64,000 nucleotides of DNA from Palaemon carinicauda (GCF_036898095.1 NC_090750.1:84153062-84217061), one strand, 5' to 3'. Positions 1-11,473 are shown, counted from the first letter of the stretch. Translations and numbers: made by a program. Notes: a model not told the origin generated them from the sequence alone.

Positions 1-2195
1 TTGGAATCGCATCAGTAACTGCATATTTTCAAGAAATAATGGAACAATTAACCTACGATTTGGAAGGAGTGGCTGTTTTTCTATATATTTTGTGGTCAGT
101 GGATCAAATGCAAAGGAGCACGAGAATAATTTAAGAGCACTCTTAAAAAGACTTCAAGAAAAAGGATTGAGATGGAAACTTGGAAAGTGTTCATCTGGTC
201 GACCCTCAGTGGACCACCTGGGGCATACTTTGTCTTCTCAAGGTATTGGTAAAGGACAAAGTAGAGGTTAATCTTGAAAATAGCTCCCCCCCCACCAATG
301 TATCTGAAATCTATTCTTTCTTGGTCTGTTCAGTTTTACGGCAAATGGATCCCTAATTTGTCAACTCTATCAGCCCCACTAAATCTTCTACTCAGGGATA
401 ACTACTGGAAGTGGGGTACTGAGCAACAAGGGGCGTTTCAGAACTTAAGGGAATGCTTAGCAGTGATTTAGTGTTAGCACATTTTGATCCCTTTGTGCCT
501 ATTGGAATATCTTGTGATGCATCTGAAGTGGGTATTGGAGCAGTGCTTTTTCATCGCTATCCTGATGGTACAGAACGTTCAATTTCTCATGCATCGAAAA
601 CTCTCACGGTAACACAAAAACGGTAAAGCCAGATTCAGTGTGAAGCTCTTGCTATTATTTTTGGACTAGAAGTAGTTTCCCCACTTTTTATAAGAACGAG
701 TTTGTTGTAATCACGGATCATAACCCTTTGAGCGTGGGTAGCCCTACTAAAGGAACCTCTACTTTGGCAGCAAATAGGTTAGCTTGAGGGGTCCTTACAT
801 TAAGTCAATATGACTATTGCATTGAATATAAGACAGCTGACCACGGTAATGCAGATGTTATCAGCTGCCTTCCACTCGAAGACAAACATTTTGACAGGGA
901 GGAGGATTACAAATATTCTAATAGGGTCTGTATGGTAAACTTAGTAAGCAGACAATTGAACCCAAATGATCCAGGATTAATGGCAAAGGAATCTAGCAAA
1001 GATCCAGTCATCTCTGCTGTGATGTGATATACTAAAGATGGATGGCCAAAGCATTCAAGTGAGGAAGCAAAGCACTACAAGAAAAATGGAGGTTCATTCT
1101 CTTGACAATGGTCGTCTGTTTCTTGGTTCAAGAATAATAATAACAGACAGGATAAGAAATGAGTTTTGAAACTATATGTAGGACATTTTGGCATGCAGAG
1201 GATGAAACTTCCAAGAACAGTAGTATATTGGCTGCACATGAATGAGGACTGATAAGCTGTCGGACATGCATTTCATGTGCAGAACATCGGAATAAACCAC
1301 TTTAGGTCTCAAATCATCCTTGGATGCTACCAGAGGGACCCTGGAGTAGACTTCACTAGGACCACGCCATAAATTTCATGGGTTCAAACTGGCTAGTATG
1401 TATTGTAGCCTACTCGAAGTACCCATGTATTCACCAAACGAATTCAGTGTCTACCAAGACTACTATTGAATTGCTTGAGGAAGATTTTGCTTATTTTGGT
1501 TATCTCCATACCATCGTAACAGATAATGCCCGTGCAGTTTTATCAGAATTTCAAGAATGGTGCAAGAAAAGAGGAACAGCATATCTTACAGGAGCACCCA
1601 ATCACCCAGCAACAACAAATGGAGATGCAGAGCGCCTAGTACAGGCTTTTAAAGTCTTTACGAAAGTCTTCATACCACCGATGTCTGCTTTGTAGTAATG
1701 TCGCACTCCATTGGAATTGCGATTCTCATCAAGTGAACTATCTAATTCAAGGCAGATTAGATGAGAGATTGATTCCCTAGTACCTACACCTGCTACAATT
1801 CAAAGCAAGCACTAGTCTCCATGTTTCAAAGCAAGCAGTAAACCAAGAATTTGAGGCTCCCAGTTTCAAGGTGGGGGATCCTTGTTATGCTTATATTATG
1901 GGCCAAAACACCCAGATCCCGTTGGTTACCAGCTACAGTAACTCAAGCAACTGGAGCCCGGAGTGTTAATGTCAAAGTTTATCCTATAGGCCCTACTTGG
2001 TGACGGCACCTTGACCAACTCCAGCCAAGGCATGTTACAGACTGAGATAAAGAGGATTTTGCACCAGGAGATTCCCAAATCTTAAATTCTCAAGAGAATA
2101 CTAAGGAGCCTCCAAAACGATACAATCCTAGACTTCCTACAACCACTGATTATGGTCCACATAATCCTAAGCGATCAAAAAGATTGCAGAGTTAA
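1..2195 (+). pseudogene. Gypsy pol remnant: RT end, RNase H, integrase (left copy)
   Basis: Broken pol reading frames. The RT end (1-268) has the conserved LGHTLSSQGI stretch. RNase H (about 457-690) shows CDASEVGIGAVLF followed by an in-frame stop after VTQKR. The integrase core (1378-1695) keeps TIVTDNA and NGDAERLVQ, which hold the second and third catalytic acidic residues of the family. The first catalytic Asp position, in the HAINFMG stretch, reads Asn. A C-terminal tail of the GPTW...HLDQLQPRHVTD type follows at about 1950-2040 with an internal stop. Compared with the right copy, a missing C near 1361 shortens the open part of integrase, and other one-base indels add breaks. Non-functional. 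The family is secure from the RT/RNase H/integrase order. Confidence 0.88.
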
Positions 2196-2420
2196 ATGAA
2201 TCATTGTGAACTTGGTTCTATTTTGTTCATAGTAAATTTTTGTTCCATGTAAAGAAAATTATTTTACACCATGGATATGAATATTTTGCGAAATGCTAAT
2301 CAGATATAATTAGTAATTTTCCAAATTATATTAAACCTTGATTTCTAATTTAAATGTCTTTGCTTAAACATTTGGGGTTTATTATAATAAAGTTGTGTGT
2401 TTTTAAGCTGATAGGGGAGA

Positions 2421-2751
2421 TGTTGTGTATTGTAAAATAATTATTTTAATTTATATATTACCTATTTGAAAACATTGTACCCCTACATATAACGCCATCT
2501 AGGTTTTCAAGAATACCTTGACAGTGTATTCCCTTCTCTTGATAGTCCTTGGCTAGGAAGGGAAAGTATATTAAATATGAGATTTTCATCTTATGTTTAG
2601 TGTAGTCTTAACCTTCAACAGCATTTATTATAGCTACTTTCAGGAACCCTTTGTATTGGCTATACAGTATATACTGTTTTATGTTTAACTGTTTCAGGCC
2701 TCTGAATAAACTATCCAAAATATTCTTTGTGTTCTCATTAAAAACTCAACA
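2421..2751 (+). repeat. Gypsy 3' LTR (left copy)
   Basis: Begins TGTTGTGTATTG directly after the purine run GATAGGGGAGA and ends CTCAACA, so the ends are TGTTG...CAACA. It contains AATAAA near its end (GAATAAACTATCC). It is 331 bp long, almost identical to 23562-23891, and clearly related to the more diverged 5' LTR at 18947-19293. Confidence 0.88.
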
Positions 2752-2809
2752 CTAGTTGCTTGGGAAAAAGAGGAAAAAACTTTATTCAGAAGGAATCAAC
2801 AAATAAGCC

Positions 2810-3417
2810 CATATTATTATTATTGTTTACTAAGATACAACCCTAGTTGGAAAAGCAGGTTGCTATAGCAGGGAAAATAGCCCTGCGAGGAAAGGAAATA
2901 AACTAAAAGGCAATTAATGAAAATAAAATATAATTAAAAAAACATCTTCCATATATAGGCTATAAAAACCTCAAAAAAAAAAGGAAGAGAAATAAGATAT
3001 TGTGCTCGAGTGTACCATAAAGTGAGAGAACCCCAAGACCGTGGAAGATCGTGGAACAGAGGCTATGGCACTATCCACAAGACTATAGAGTGCAATAGTT
3101 TGATTGCAGTTATTCTCCTATAGGAGCTGCTTACATGGCTAGTCTCTTCTGCCCTTATCAAAGGGAAAGTAGCCACTGAACAATTGCAGTGCAATAGTTA
3201 ACTTGTGAGCGAAGAAGAATGGTTTGGTAATCAGAGTTGTCAGGTATGAGAACGGAGAATGTGGGAAGAATAAGCCAGACTATAAGGTAAGTGTAGACAA
3301 AAGGAAAATAAGCCGTAATCAGAGAGATCCAATAGCTCTCTACAGTCAAAAGGACCCAAGAACTCCCTAGCGGTAGTAATTCTACGGGTGGCTGGTGCCC
3401 TGGCCAACATATTACAA
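2810..3417 (-). mobile_element. Decapod retroposon family A, long copy (left copy)
   Basis: Read on the minus strand, this ends in the diagnostic tail CAACTAGGGTTGTAT plus (AAT)n. Upstream of that tail is a body that recurs at 34864-35245 and 53412-53660 (for example GGTACACTCGAGCACA and the TTATTTCTCTTCCT stretch). The body continues to TTGTAATATGTTGGCCAGGG at its 5' end. An AAT-type tail and repeated 5' truncation fit retroposition. No RT coding is visible. A 63-residue minus reading frame inside it is not supported as a gene. Confidence 0.75.
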
Positions 3418-3619
3418 TCAGAACTAAAGAAAGACGAGAATTCCTAACACTTTATTGTTCTTCTTTGTGGGTTCTCTTCTTTGTGGGTACTATGTCGGTT
3501 GATGATATTTTCACGAGAATTCTAAATAGAAATGATTCTTTACCAATTCAATATTATTATTAAGCTGAAAAACATTAACACATCGCAATATTACGAATTA
3601 CTTAGTCTTCATTTCATTT

Positions 3620-3725
3620 CTCATATCGCTCAATTCCTTTCCTCACTGGGCTATTTTTCCCTTCTGGAGCCCTCGGATTTACAGCATTTCCGTTTTCCAA
3701 CTAGGATTGTAGCTGTAATAATAAA
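3620..3725 (+). mobile_element. Retroposon family A tail fragment (left copy)
   Basis: A plus-strand copy of the family tail: CCTCACTGGGCTATTTTTCC, then TCTGGAGCCCTCGG, then CCAACTAGGATTGTAGCT and AATAATAA. The body upstream is lost. It lies opposite in orientation to the copy at 2810-3417. Confidence 0.7.
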
Positions 3726-4034
3726 GTGGCATATTCTTTTCTACTACAACAGCAAGATCACCATACTGCTAAATTCATCTTGAAATTTGTATAATATAGC
3801 AATAAAATTAAATACGAATCAGTTTGAAAACGAGCATCCATAATTCAAGGGGGGAGGGGAGGAAATCAATAAAATCAAATAATTCCGAGATCGCTGAAAA
3901 GGGAGGATACCAATTTCGGATATTATTCTAATTTTATATCTGGGACATTTCCGGGTCGTTTCAGGTCTCTGCGGACGTCTTCGGGGGACTTGGCAACTCT
4001 TCCAGAATGGTTCTGATGGCTGAAGATATATATA

Positions 4035-4043
<9 letters not shown>

Positions 4044-4091
<48 letters not shown>
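4044..4091. repeat. (GA)n microsatellite
   Basis: Uninterrupted GA run preceded by a short (TA)n(TG)n stretch. The right copy (25179-25243) is longer and has one GC interruption. The serine/leucine-rich reading frames through it are by-products of the dinucleotide. Confidence 0.98.
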
Positions 4092-4094
<3 letters not shown>

Positions 4095-5466
4095 TATCAT
4101 AATACAGCAGACAGGAGGAGAGGGATCTAGCTGAAGGAATGGGTCTTAAGAGAGCTTGATACATTTATTTATTAGTATTCTTGTTTACCCTTATTTCCAA
4201 TAAACCATAAAAAAAGATTAACTTCAATAAAAATTGAAATATTCTAATACGATAATTATTTCCAATCACTTGACTTAAAAGAATAATTAGCTAACTGTAG
4301 AGTTGACTGTTCTTTTAGATAAAGTAGTTCAAAACAATTAATAATACGGATTCTTTTAATGTGCATGTCAGAAACTATTGTTAATTTTTTCAGTTGATAT
4401 TCCAGTGGTGACTTAGAAATTATTCCAATCATTATTTACAGATTTCATTTTCATAAAAATCCTAAAATAAAAAATACGTGTTTGCCAACAATATTTTTGT
4501 TTCAGGAAAATACCAACTATACCGTACCGTTCCTATGTATACTCTAGTACAGACATCTCTACACTGTCACAGATAACTAAAGCCAGATAGAACTGCCTTT
4601 GATTAATGAACAATCTACCCCTGGAGTTCATGACAACAACATATACCTTTCTGGCGAGATGGAAAGAAAACTGTTGAAAACATCCTTTCCCTGGAAACGA
4701 AAAATATATTTTGCGTCTAGTACATATATTTTACGTTTGAGTAAAGAACTGCCAGTGATTTGAGCTTCTTGAAAGCATTTTAAACATTGTAAAGGATGCG
4801 CAGTGAGTGCAAGTAACATTTTAGCCAATGATTTTAACCTTCAAGAAGCATTGTGCGTGTATTTACGTAATTTGAATTTAACACATATACATTATCTAAA
4901 TAGTGGATGCAGGCTAGCTACATCATGACACACAATACAATATGGTTTAGATAACAAACAAAATAAAAAAAAAAAAATGGGAGAGGACAGTCCTTGATTA
5001 AACAACCAATAAATAATAGACAACGTCTAACATAACCCATCAGATAAAATGAGACAGCAAATAAAAAAAAATACTAAAAAACTGACATGGATACCGAACG
5101 TATATAGATACCTTGACGATAAAAAAAAAAAGTCCCCTACATATAACCCTAATGAAAACAGAAAAAACAATAAAAAAATACCAAACCCATGATGATCATT
5201 TGTCTTGGAAATTCGGTTTTGAACAGTAGATTAATGGAAGCCACCTAAAAGCGACAACACTAATATATCACGAGCATTAGATCCAATCACATTCAAGGAA
5301 AAAAAATATAAAAGGATTTTTTCTTTCCCAGTCTGTTCTCTCAATCATAATAACTGTTCCTTTTTGTTCCATTCGTTGGGATGGTGAAGGAAAAGTGTTG
5401 ATACAAAAAGAAAATTAGATGTATTGTATGGGTTTTCCTTTTCAATTACAGAATAAAGTTATTTTC

Positions 5467-5467
<1 letters not shown>
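4092..5467. other. AT-rich non-coding stretch (left copy)
   Basis: About 1.4 kb of single-copy-looking AT-rich DNA with short A-runs. Apart from its duplicate at 25244-26615, I see no gene, RNA or mobile-element signature. Confidence 0.6.
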
Positions 5468-5513
<46 letters not shown>

Positions 5514-5522
5514 CGCAAGCAT

Positions 5523-5564
<42 letters not shown>

Positions 5565-5574
5565 CGCAACCATT

Positions 5575-5617
<43 letters not shown>

Positions 5618-5633
5618 AGATTCGCGGGGCATT

Positions 5634-5674
<41 letters not shown>
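5468..5674. repeat. GA-spaced compound array (left copy)
   Basis: Four (GA)n tracts separated by near-identical short spacers of the AAGATTCGCAACCATTCGA type, so the repeating unit is spacer plus GA tract. The right copy is 26616-26908, where the tracts are longer and interrupted. Reading frames here are RERERE or SLSLSL artefacts. Confidence 0.95.
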
Positions 5675-5676
<2 letters not shown>

Positions 5677-6106
5677 CAAAATTGTGGTAATGTACATCCC
5701 TGTTACCAACATGAGGATAAAAATAACAAGAGCATTGTAAACTAAAAAGCATCACTGTACAAGAAACTGCGATGGCAGAAAATCATAACTCAACAATCAA
5801 ACGCTAATGGCAAAAATGGGATGCCTCCGCATCGTGAACAGCAAGACATACAGACGAAAGTTCCTGGAATTGGCAATTCCAACGGCATAATTTATGACAA
5901 AAGTCAGCTGGAAGCTTCAATTGTTCTGAAACTTGGGAAGGGTCGGTGAATTTGGTATTAGAGGAGAATATCTGAAATTTCAAATATGGAAAAGGAGAAC
6001 AGAAAGGGAAGAATAAGGATTAAGCCCTTAAATCTAGGACAAACAACAGAAAGCCACCGAAGAATTGTGAATATTACAGCAGAAACAAGAAAAGCATTAA
6101 AAGACT

Positions 6107-6420
6107 ACAGACCTCCGCCACGGCAGCTTATTTCTCGAAACCAGCTTACCTTTTCCAGAATCAATTTAGACCGTAGGCGTTTTTGAAGTCTGTGTGACAG
6201 CCTTGTATGAACTTGGGGTTAAAGTTAGGGCTAATTCGGTCGACCTTGACCTTGACCTTTGACTTTAAAAATTGAATCACTTCCGTGTCTCAACATAAAA
6301 ATTAATCCCTGAAAGTTTCACTATTCTATGAGTGAAATTGTGGTCAGGAAGTTGTTCACTAACAAACAGACAAACAAACAAGGGGGAAAATATAACCTTT
6401 CCAACTTCGATGTCGAAGGT
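6107..6420 (+). mobile_element. TIR element family D with AGGTCA sites (left copy)
   Basis: Starts ACAGACCTCCGCCACGGCAG and ends CCAACTTCGATGTCGAAGGT. Relatives are at 18279-18560 (inverted), 27339-27653, 50495-50750 and, as an end fragment, 57703-57745. Comparing the copies gives an end close to GCAGACCTCCGCCA and its inverse. Internal landmarks shared by all copies are TCAACATAA, CCTGAAAGTTTCACTA and a CAAACAGACAAAC stretch. At 6242-6262 the minus strand carries tandem AGGTCA half-sites. No coding capacity is seen, so it is probably a non-autonomous DNA element. Confidence 0.7.
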
Positions 6421-6919
6421 AATTAATATCAATTAAACTAAAACCTTGCTTAAAGACAGAAATAAGTAGATTAATCTGAAACCTTAACCATACAAGAAAA
6501 ACGATCACGGAAATATCCTTCCAAAACACTTGAGAAATAAGAGGGAGAAAAGACTGAATATTCATTTCAAAGAACTAAATGAAAAGATAAGATTATGACA
6601 ATTGAAACCTCTCATCAAACTAGACTCAAGTTGAAACGAAATTGTTCCTAAAAAAGTAAAAAGCATCCAATTTCTGTGTAACAAAGTTAAAAGTGAACTA
6701 TATATAAACTAGGAAAGTCTACGTGCTGAAGACCACAATAAAAATTATCATTCCCAAAGCTTTACCTTGATTTTATAGACTTTGACCTTAGAAACTATTT
6801 TAAGGATAACCTCCTTTTAGAAAAAGTAATTTTACAATCCTCGTCATTCGTTACGTTGTTTTAGGTAACTTGAGGTGTCACAAAATCAAGAGAGTTTTGA
6901 CTTTTGTACAACTCTGAGC

Positions 6920-7153
6920 TACATGGGTGCGATGTTAAGTTTAAAAAACAATTCGGTGTAATACATCATGCCAAAAGGTGGGTGAATCTCGATACATCCT
7001 CGTCCTCCTTCTTACACAAGGAGAGTAGTATTGGTATTCCATGAAAGTATGTATTTCATCTCAAATATCAGTTACAAGTAAAAAACAACACTAATCCATA
7101 TACATATCAGGTATCCTAGCAGGAAATGTATGACGCTTGGTATTTTATGTAGC
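6920..7153. other. Unique flank after the duplication
   Basis: First DNA that is not shared with the right copy. It is AT-rich. I see no gene or repeat signature. Confidence 0.5.
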
Positions 7154-7339
7154 TACATTGTTAAAAAAGGTAAAACTCCGGGAACAAATTTTGTTAAAAA
7201 CGGATATATTCACTAACACGTAAAAGATAATAATAAAGTAGGGTAAAAATTACGGTCGCCTGTATTACTGAAATGCGGCCGAAAACTGTATATTTTTACC
7301 GAGAATTTTCGATTAACATTACGGTTCTTTAACAGTGTA
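7154..7339 (-). mobile_element. TA-flanked MITE, family E
   Basis: The left end TACATTGTTAAAAAAGG and right end CTTTAACAGTGTA form terminal inverted repeats of about 15 bp, each bounded by TA, as expected of a Tc1/mariner-type target duplication. The interior (GGGTAAAAATTACGG, CCTGTATTACTGAAAT) matches, in reverse orientation, the element at 54967-55200. About 186 bp, non-coding. Confidence 0.72.
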
Positions 7340-8218
7340 AGAAAGAAAGGATATATAAAGTGTTATTTAAAAATGCAGTACTAATGCAAGAAAATACGTG
7401 TTAATCTAGTATTAAAATGGCAGAGAACCATTCAAGTCAAGAAACAATACATTTTTATTACAAGATTTTAAGAACTATGATGTCTCTTCCATTATTTACT
7501 TGTAATTATCTGTAAGTGTCCGTTTTCAAAAACGCAAAGTCAGAGATAACCCCATGACAATTTTGACACCTAATATACCCAACAAACACATCACCCATAC
7601 ATACCATATCGTACAAGGATCCCAAATTAAATTTTCTCCAAATCTGATACCTATGACCAAGTATACCTAATAAAGATGTCGCTAAACACGTTGATTCAGT
7701 CCCATGATTTTCTTAAACATACCAGTAGGTCTGCATAAAGCTTTGTTTGCAGTTACTCAACCCACCAACCTCCCTTTACAGTTCAATATAACAAATCCAT
7801 CAATTGATATAATAACCCAGAAAACTATGATTCTCGATGCAGTTGCTCATTTCAAGGTGAAAGAGGACATCATACCATAAATATAAATGGATTTTAGGCG
7901 ATGAAGGTTACAACGGAGAAAGAAGACATTCAAAATCATGTTTTGAAATATAGACCTAATAATTTTTCCAAGCCACACATCGGTACACTACCCTGTGATA
8001 CACAGCTGTTATGCTTCAGTACACTCAACACAAAACGAAAACACAGAACGATAACACAGCACACACTATTATGCAAAACGGTTTCGACCGACCGCGCCCA
8101 CTACAATATAAAAAAAGGGGCATCTTAAGTACACAAACCATCATTTAATAACTATTTCATCCAAAGTCTTTACAATATTCCAATTCCTAATCTCCCTTGT
8201 CTCGTGCCATATTTGAAC
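7340..8218. other. AT-rich stretch downstream of the terminal exon
   Basis: Mostly A-rich non-coding DNA. The part nearest 8218 would be the 3' UTR and downstream region of the minus-strand exon at 8219-8382. I cannot place a polyadenylation signal with confidence. A 75-residue plus reading frame (7901-8128) looks random. Confidence 0.45.
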
Positions 8219-8382
8219 TCAAGAATACCTCACAAAAGGTCTAGATGTTGTTCCGTAATCCTTTGCATAGTTGATGAACCGTGGCATCTGATACGTCGTA
8301 CCCAGCAAAAACTTTACGACCACTTCGGGGTACATGAAGCCCTTTAGAAGATGGTCAGCGGTTTTCATGTTCGGTTCCTTAC
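8219..8382 (-). CDS. Terminal coding exon of an unidentified gene
   Basis: On the minus strand, a pyrimidine-rich run ending TTTTTGTGTCAG at 8383-8394 is a good splice acceptor. It is followed by 53 open codons and a TGA stop at 8221-8219. The exon would enter with two bases left over, so the intron is phase 1. The peptide is balanced in composition, unlike the low-complexity frames elsewhere. It contains MKTADHLLKGFMYPEVVV and, further on, GTTYQMPRFINYAKDYG, and ends SRPFVRYS. It reads like the C-terminal end of a globular or membrane-associated enzyme, but I do not recognise the family and assign no function. The upstream exons should lie at higher coordinates or beyond. The candidate at 11397-11473 has the wrong phase to join it directly. 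It could also be a relic exon of a processed or transposed gene. Confidence 0.5.
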
Positions 8383-8578
8383 CTGACACAAAAATGGAAA
8401 AGTTTCTTTAAAAAAACACACACACATTACGTTGCCCAGTATGAAGTGCTAAGTGATATTTTCCGCTACCCTTGGGCCCCCACCTGAACTGCCTGCTGTT
8501 TTTTTTTACTTTTTGTTCATCCATTTTTGTCTTTTCCAGCCTGGTTCTCCAACTCCTTGAGCTACACTTGCTCCAACA
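8383..8578. other. Putative intron sequence next to the exon
   Basis: Includes the acceptor tract of the exon at 8219-8382 and a short (CA)n run near 8417. No further exon seen. Confidence 0.35.
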
Positions 8579-8580
8579 AC

Positions 8581-8648
<68 letters not shown>
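8579..8648. repeat. (AAT)n microsatellite
   Basis: About 22 uninterrupted AAT units. The sequence to the left (AGCTACACTTGCTCCAACAAC) is not the family A tail, so this may be the tail of another retroposon or a free microsatellite. Confidence 0.95.
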
Positions 8649-8650
<2 letters not shown>

Positions 8651-8936
8651 TGGATGGTTGCTGAGACTTTCTTAGCTACTATAAAACGTATAATATTGGC
8701 AATTATTACGAAAACGGACAATTTTCAGTTTAGAAACATTTTCAAACCAAAATATTCCAATTTAATAAATGAATCATTCACCAAGACGTGGAACACACAT
8801 CAACATCCCTGATTATGAATACTATCCATACTTTGCACTATCTCGTATTAATATCATCAACTGTTTTTATCCACCTTTGTACTATTTGCATTATTATTAT
8901 CAGCAACGAAGTAAATTCCCAAGAAAGTCAAGACTG

Positions 8937-9115
8937 ATTAATAGATTTGAAGTTTTCTGGCATCCAGACATCGAAGGTCATTGAAGCCGATATCATTCAT
9001 CTTAAATAAATGAAATAATATTCAATAAAAACCATAAGAGCGAAGAATGAATGAATGAATGATTTGAAGTTCTCTGGCATCCTGACGTCGAAGGATAAGA
9101 GCGAAGACGTACTTA
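8937..9115 (+). repeat. Dispersed repeat family C, two partial copies
   Basis: TTTGAAGTTTTCTGGCATCC followed by GACATCGAAGGTCATTGA at about 8946-8983 recurs at about 9060-9095 as TTTGAAGTTCTCTGGCATCC and GACGTCGAAGGATAAGAGCG. It occurs again at 49256-49308. Short, non-coding, often beside ATTGATTGA or GAATGAATGA runs. Confidence 0.65.
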
Positions 9116-9549
<434 letters not shown>

Positions 9550-9736
9550 AATATGAGGGGAAAGGCAATAAGAAAAATAAAACGGTCAAGAAGGCATAGG
9601 GGCACATCACAAAAAGTGGGGAGACGGAATACAGGGGGAACATGTGTGTGACTGAAGCAGAAAGAGATTTTTATTTTTTACTTTATATACGTAGATAATC
9701 CTTCAAATACTTTACATACACACATATTGTATATGT

Positions 9737-9739
9737 ATG

Positions 9740-9778
<39 letters not shown>
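9737..9778. repeat. (TG/TA)n microsatellite
   Basis: ATGTATGTATGT passing into an uninterrupted TA run. Confidence 0.95.
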
Positions 9779-9780
<2 letters not shown>

Positions 9781-11396
9781 CATTAAAAAATTCTACATAA
9801 AAAGACAAAAGTAGTTAGCATGATCTTATTAATGAACGGTGAAAAGTTTGGAAATGGCAGCAATATTGCGGAAAATTATACAAAATATGATTGAAATAAA
9901 TGTATACCTAAAAAGGATCTACATTCATCCGCAAAATTACATACACAATTGTTCGAAAATACCATTCTAGATTGTTGGAAAAGATGAAAAAATTATGTTA
10001 CATATGAAATAATTTCTGATTGAGCTAAATGGGAATTCTAATATTTGAATGCTACTAAGAATTAGAAAGTCTTCCATTATTTACATGGTCAAAATAAATG
10101 CCACAGAGCCTGGATATTTCTAATTTGGTTGCAAATATGGAACCTCTTATTCTTAGCAACTCACTTTTCACTAAATTCAGTTGATGAAAATATCAAATGA
10201 CTGGAATTGTTTTCTAATTTTTCGAAATAAGTTTCCCACCCATTGTTTCGAATAAACTGTGTAAACAGTTATAAATATCCAATCATTAAATAAATTGAAT
10301 GGATGTACCTAACTATAGGTTGTAAATGAATCAGTTAGCAATACAATTACACAAGTCTTCACATACCAATGAAATTACGTAAATATAAACGAGATGGTCG
10401 GAATAGCATCTACAGCTAACTGCATTTAGGCTCTTAGACGATAGGCCAACAAAACCTTATCCATCCCATGTACTTTATGAGACCAGCAGCAGCAGGTGGG
10501 GCTGACCCTTGTATGGCTTACCCGTAGACCATCGTTACCAATAGGCAAAAAAAACCATCGTTTCGAACCTATGGACAAACGGTGCCGTCCCCAAAAGTGC
10601 GGACAAATATACAACCATTCCTCGTTCTTTATGGCCAGTGGTCAGAGGAGATTGTCCCTGAGTGGATTTCATGATAACCATCGTCACAACCAAAATGTCA
10701 TTGTGTCGGTGTAAATTACTCATAAAAAATAAAGACATGATAGTTCGATAACAATAATGCACCTGCTATGGAATAGTAATTGAATCAGAAAGGCTCTCTG
10801 TTTAAATTAATCAAAAAGTGTCCGAGCATTTAGGAGTAAAAATTATGCAGGATGTACAATGTTAAGGCCACAATGCAGAGGGCAAGGCATCACTTTGTTT
10901 TAAGATGTTATTCATATTTAAAAAAGTTTAGTACATGTACATAAAAAAACTTAATATTCAATTGTCATTGATGAATAATGAGTAACATTCTAATGAAGTC
11001 AGCAAATATGGCTGAATATTGAGCATGATTTCATATGTAAAATCATTACCCCTTAATGTCAGTATTTAGATAAGACCATGCAATGAAAAAATAAAAGAAA
11101 GAGGAATGAGAAGAAAAAAAAATAAGAGGAATAAGAATAAATGAATTACAGGAAAGCGGAAAATCATCATACTATTAAAAATGAATTGTAAGAATGCAGA
11201 AAATCATACTATTAATGATTCAGCATTCTTTACTGTCAATAATAAGGAGCAGGATTTCTTCTTACACGCTTAATATTCGATAAAATATTCAGACGCAAAC
11301 GTAGAATATTGAGCACATACACTTCATTGTAATAAAAACGCTGAACTTTTTTAATAGCATTGTTATTTACCCGTTTCTGTGTCAAGAACCTCTTAC
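9779..11396. other. AT-rich region without a supported gene
   Basis: Between 10425 and 10715 both strands stay open for 60-75 codons in a locally GC-richer patch (around GGTGCCGTCCCCAAAAGTGC), but I recognise no domain, splice sites or start context. It may be an unclassified dispersed repeat. The rest is A-rich with no signature. Confidence 0.4.
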
Positions 11397-11473
11397 GCTG
11401 GTATCGTGTGATGTTTGCAAAGACGGCAATCGATCATTTTCGAGAAGAATTTGTCAGCCGACACCAAATCCAT
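11397..11473 (-). CDS. Possible small first coding exon
   Basis: On the minus strand, ATG at 11473 in the context TTGTGATGG opens a frame of 25 codons plus two bases. It begins MDLVSADKFFSKMIDC, continues RLCKHHTIP, and runs to a donor-like GTAAGA at 11396-11391. The composition looks protein-like, with two Cys two residues apart. The two-base overhang does not match the terminal exon at 8219-8382, so at least one exon would be missing between them. A short chance frame is quite possible. Confidence 0.22.

Larger units (their letters stand above)
1..2751 (+). mobile_element. Ty3/Gypsy LTR retrotransposon, 3' part (left copy)
   Basis: This is the downstream half of the element that is complete at 18947-23891. 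It runs from mid reverse transcriptase through RNase H and integrase to a polypurine tract and the 3' LTR. The window begins inside RT, so the 5' half, if present, lies off the left edge. It is multiply frameshifted and cannot code for an active polyprotein. Confidence 0.9.
1..6919 (+). repeat. Long direct duplication, left copy
   Basis: Every base from position 1 to about 6919 has a counterpart at 21145-28148. The match is lost just after the shared string ACTCTGAGC: this copy continues TACATGGGTG and the other continues AATTGAACG. Differences that I could see by eye are nearly all one-base length changes in homopolymers (for example GTGGGGTACT here against GTGGGTACT, and AGGACCACGCC against AGGACCCACGCC) plus different GA-tract lengths. 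I found almost no substitutions. The left edge lies outside the window. Either this is a very recent duplication or the same locus assembled twice from reads with homopolymer errors. Confidence 0.95.

Noticed and set aside
3158..3349. 63-residue minus protein, also seen longer at 24279-24488
   Set aside because: It lies within retroposon family A. Its end changes between the two copies through a one-base indel.
5419..5755. Arg/Glu-rich and Ser/Leu-rich proteins of about 90-110 residues
   Set aside because: They are translations of (GA)n/(CT)n tracts, open in several frames on both strands. The same holds at 9312-9643, 13093-13566, 26566-26987, 29539-30351, 51506-51836 and 59352-59775.
1..6919. 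Paralogous gene family from the two near-identical copies
   Set aside because: The copies contain only repeats and dead retroelement sequence, and differ by indels typical of sequencing error.
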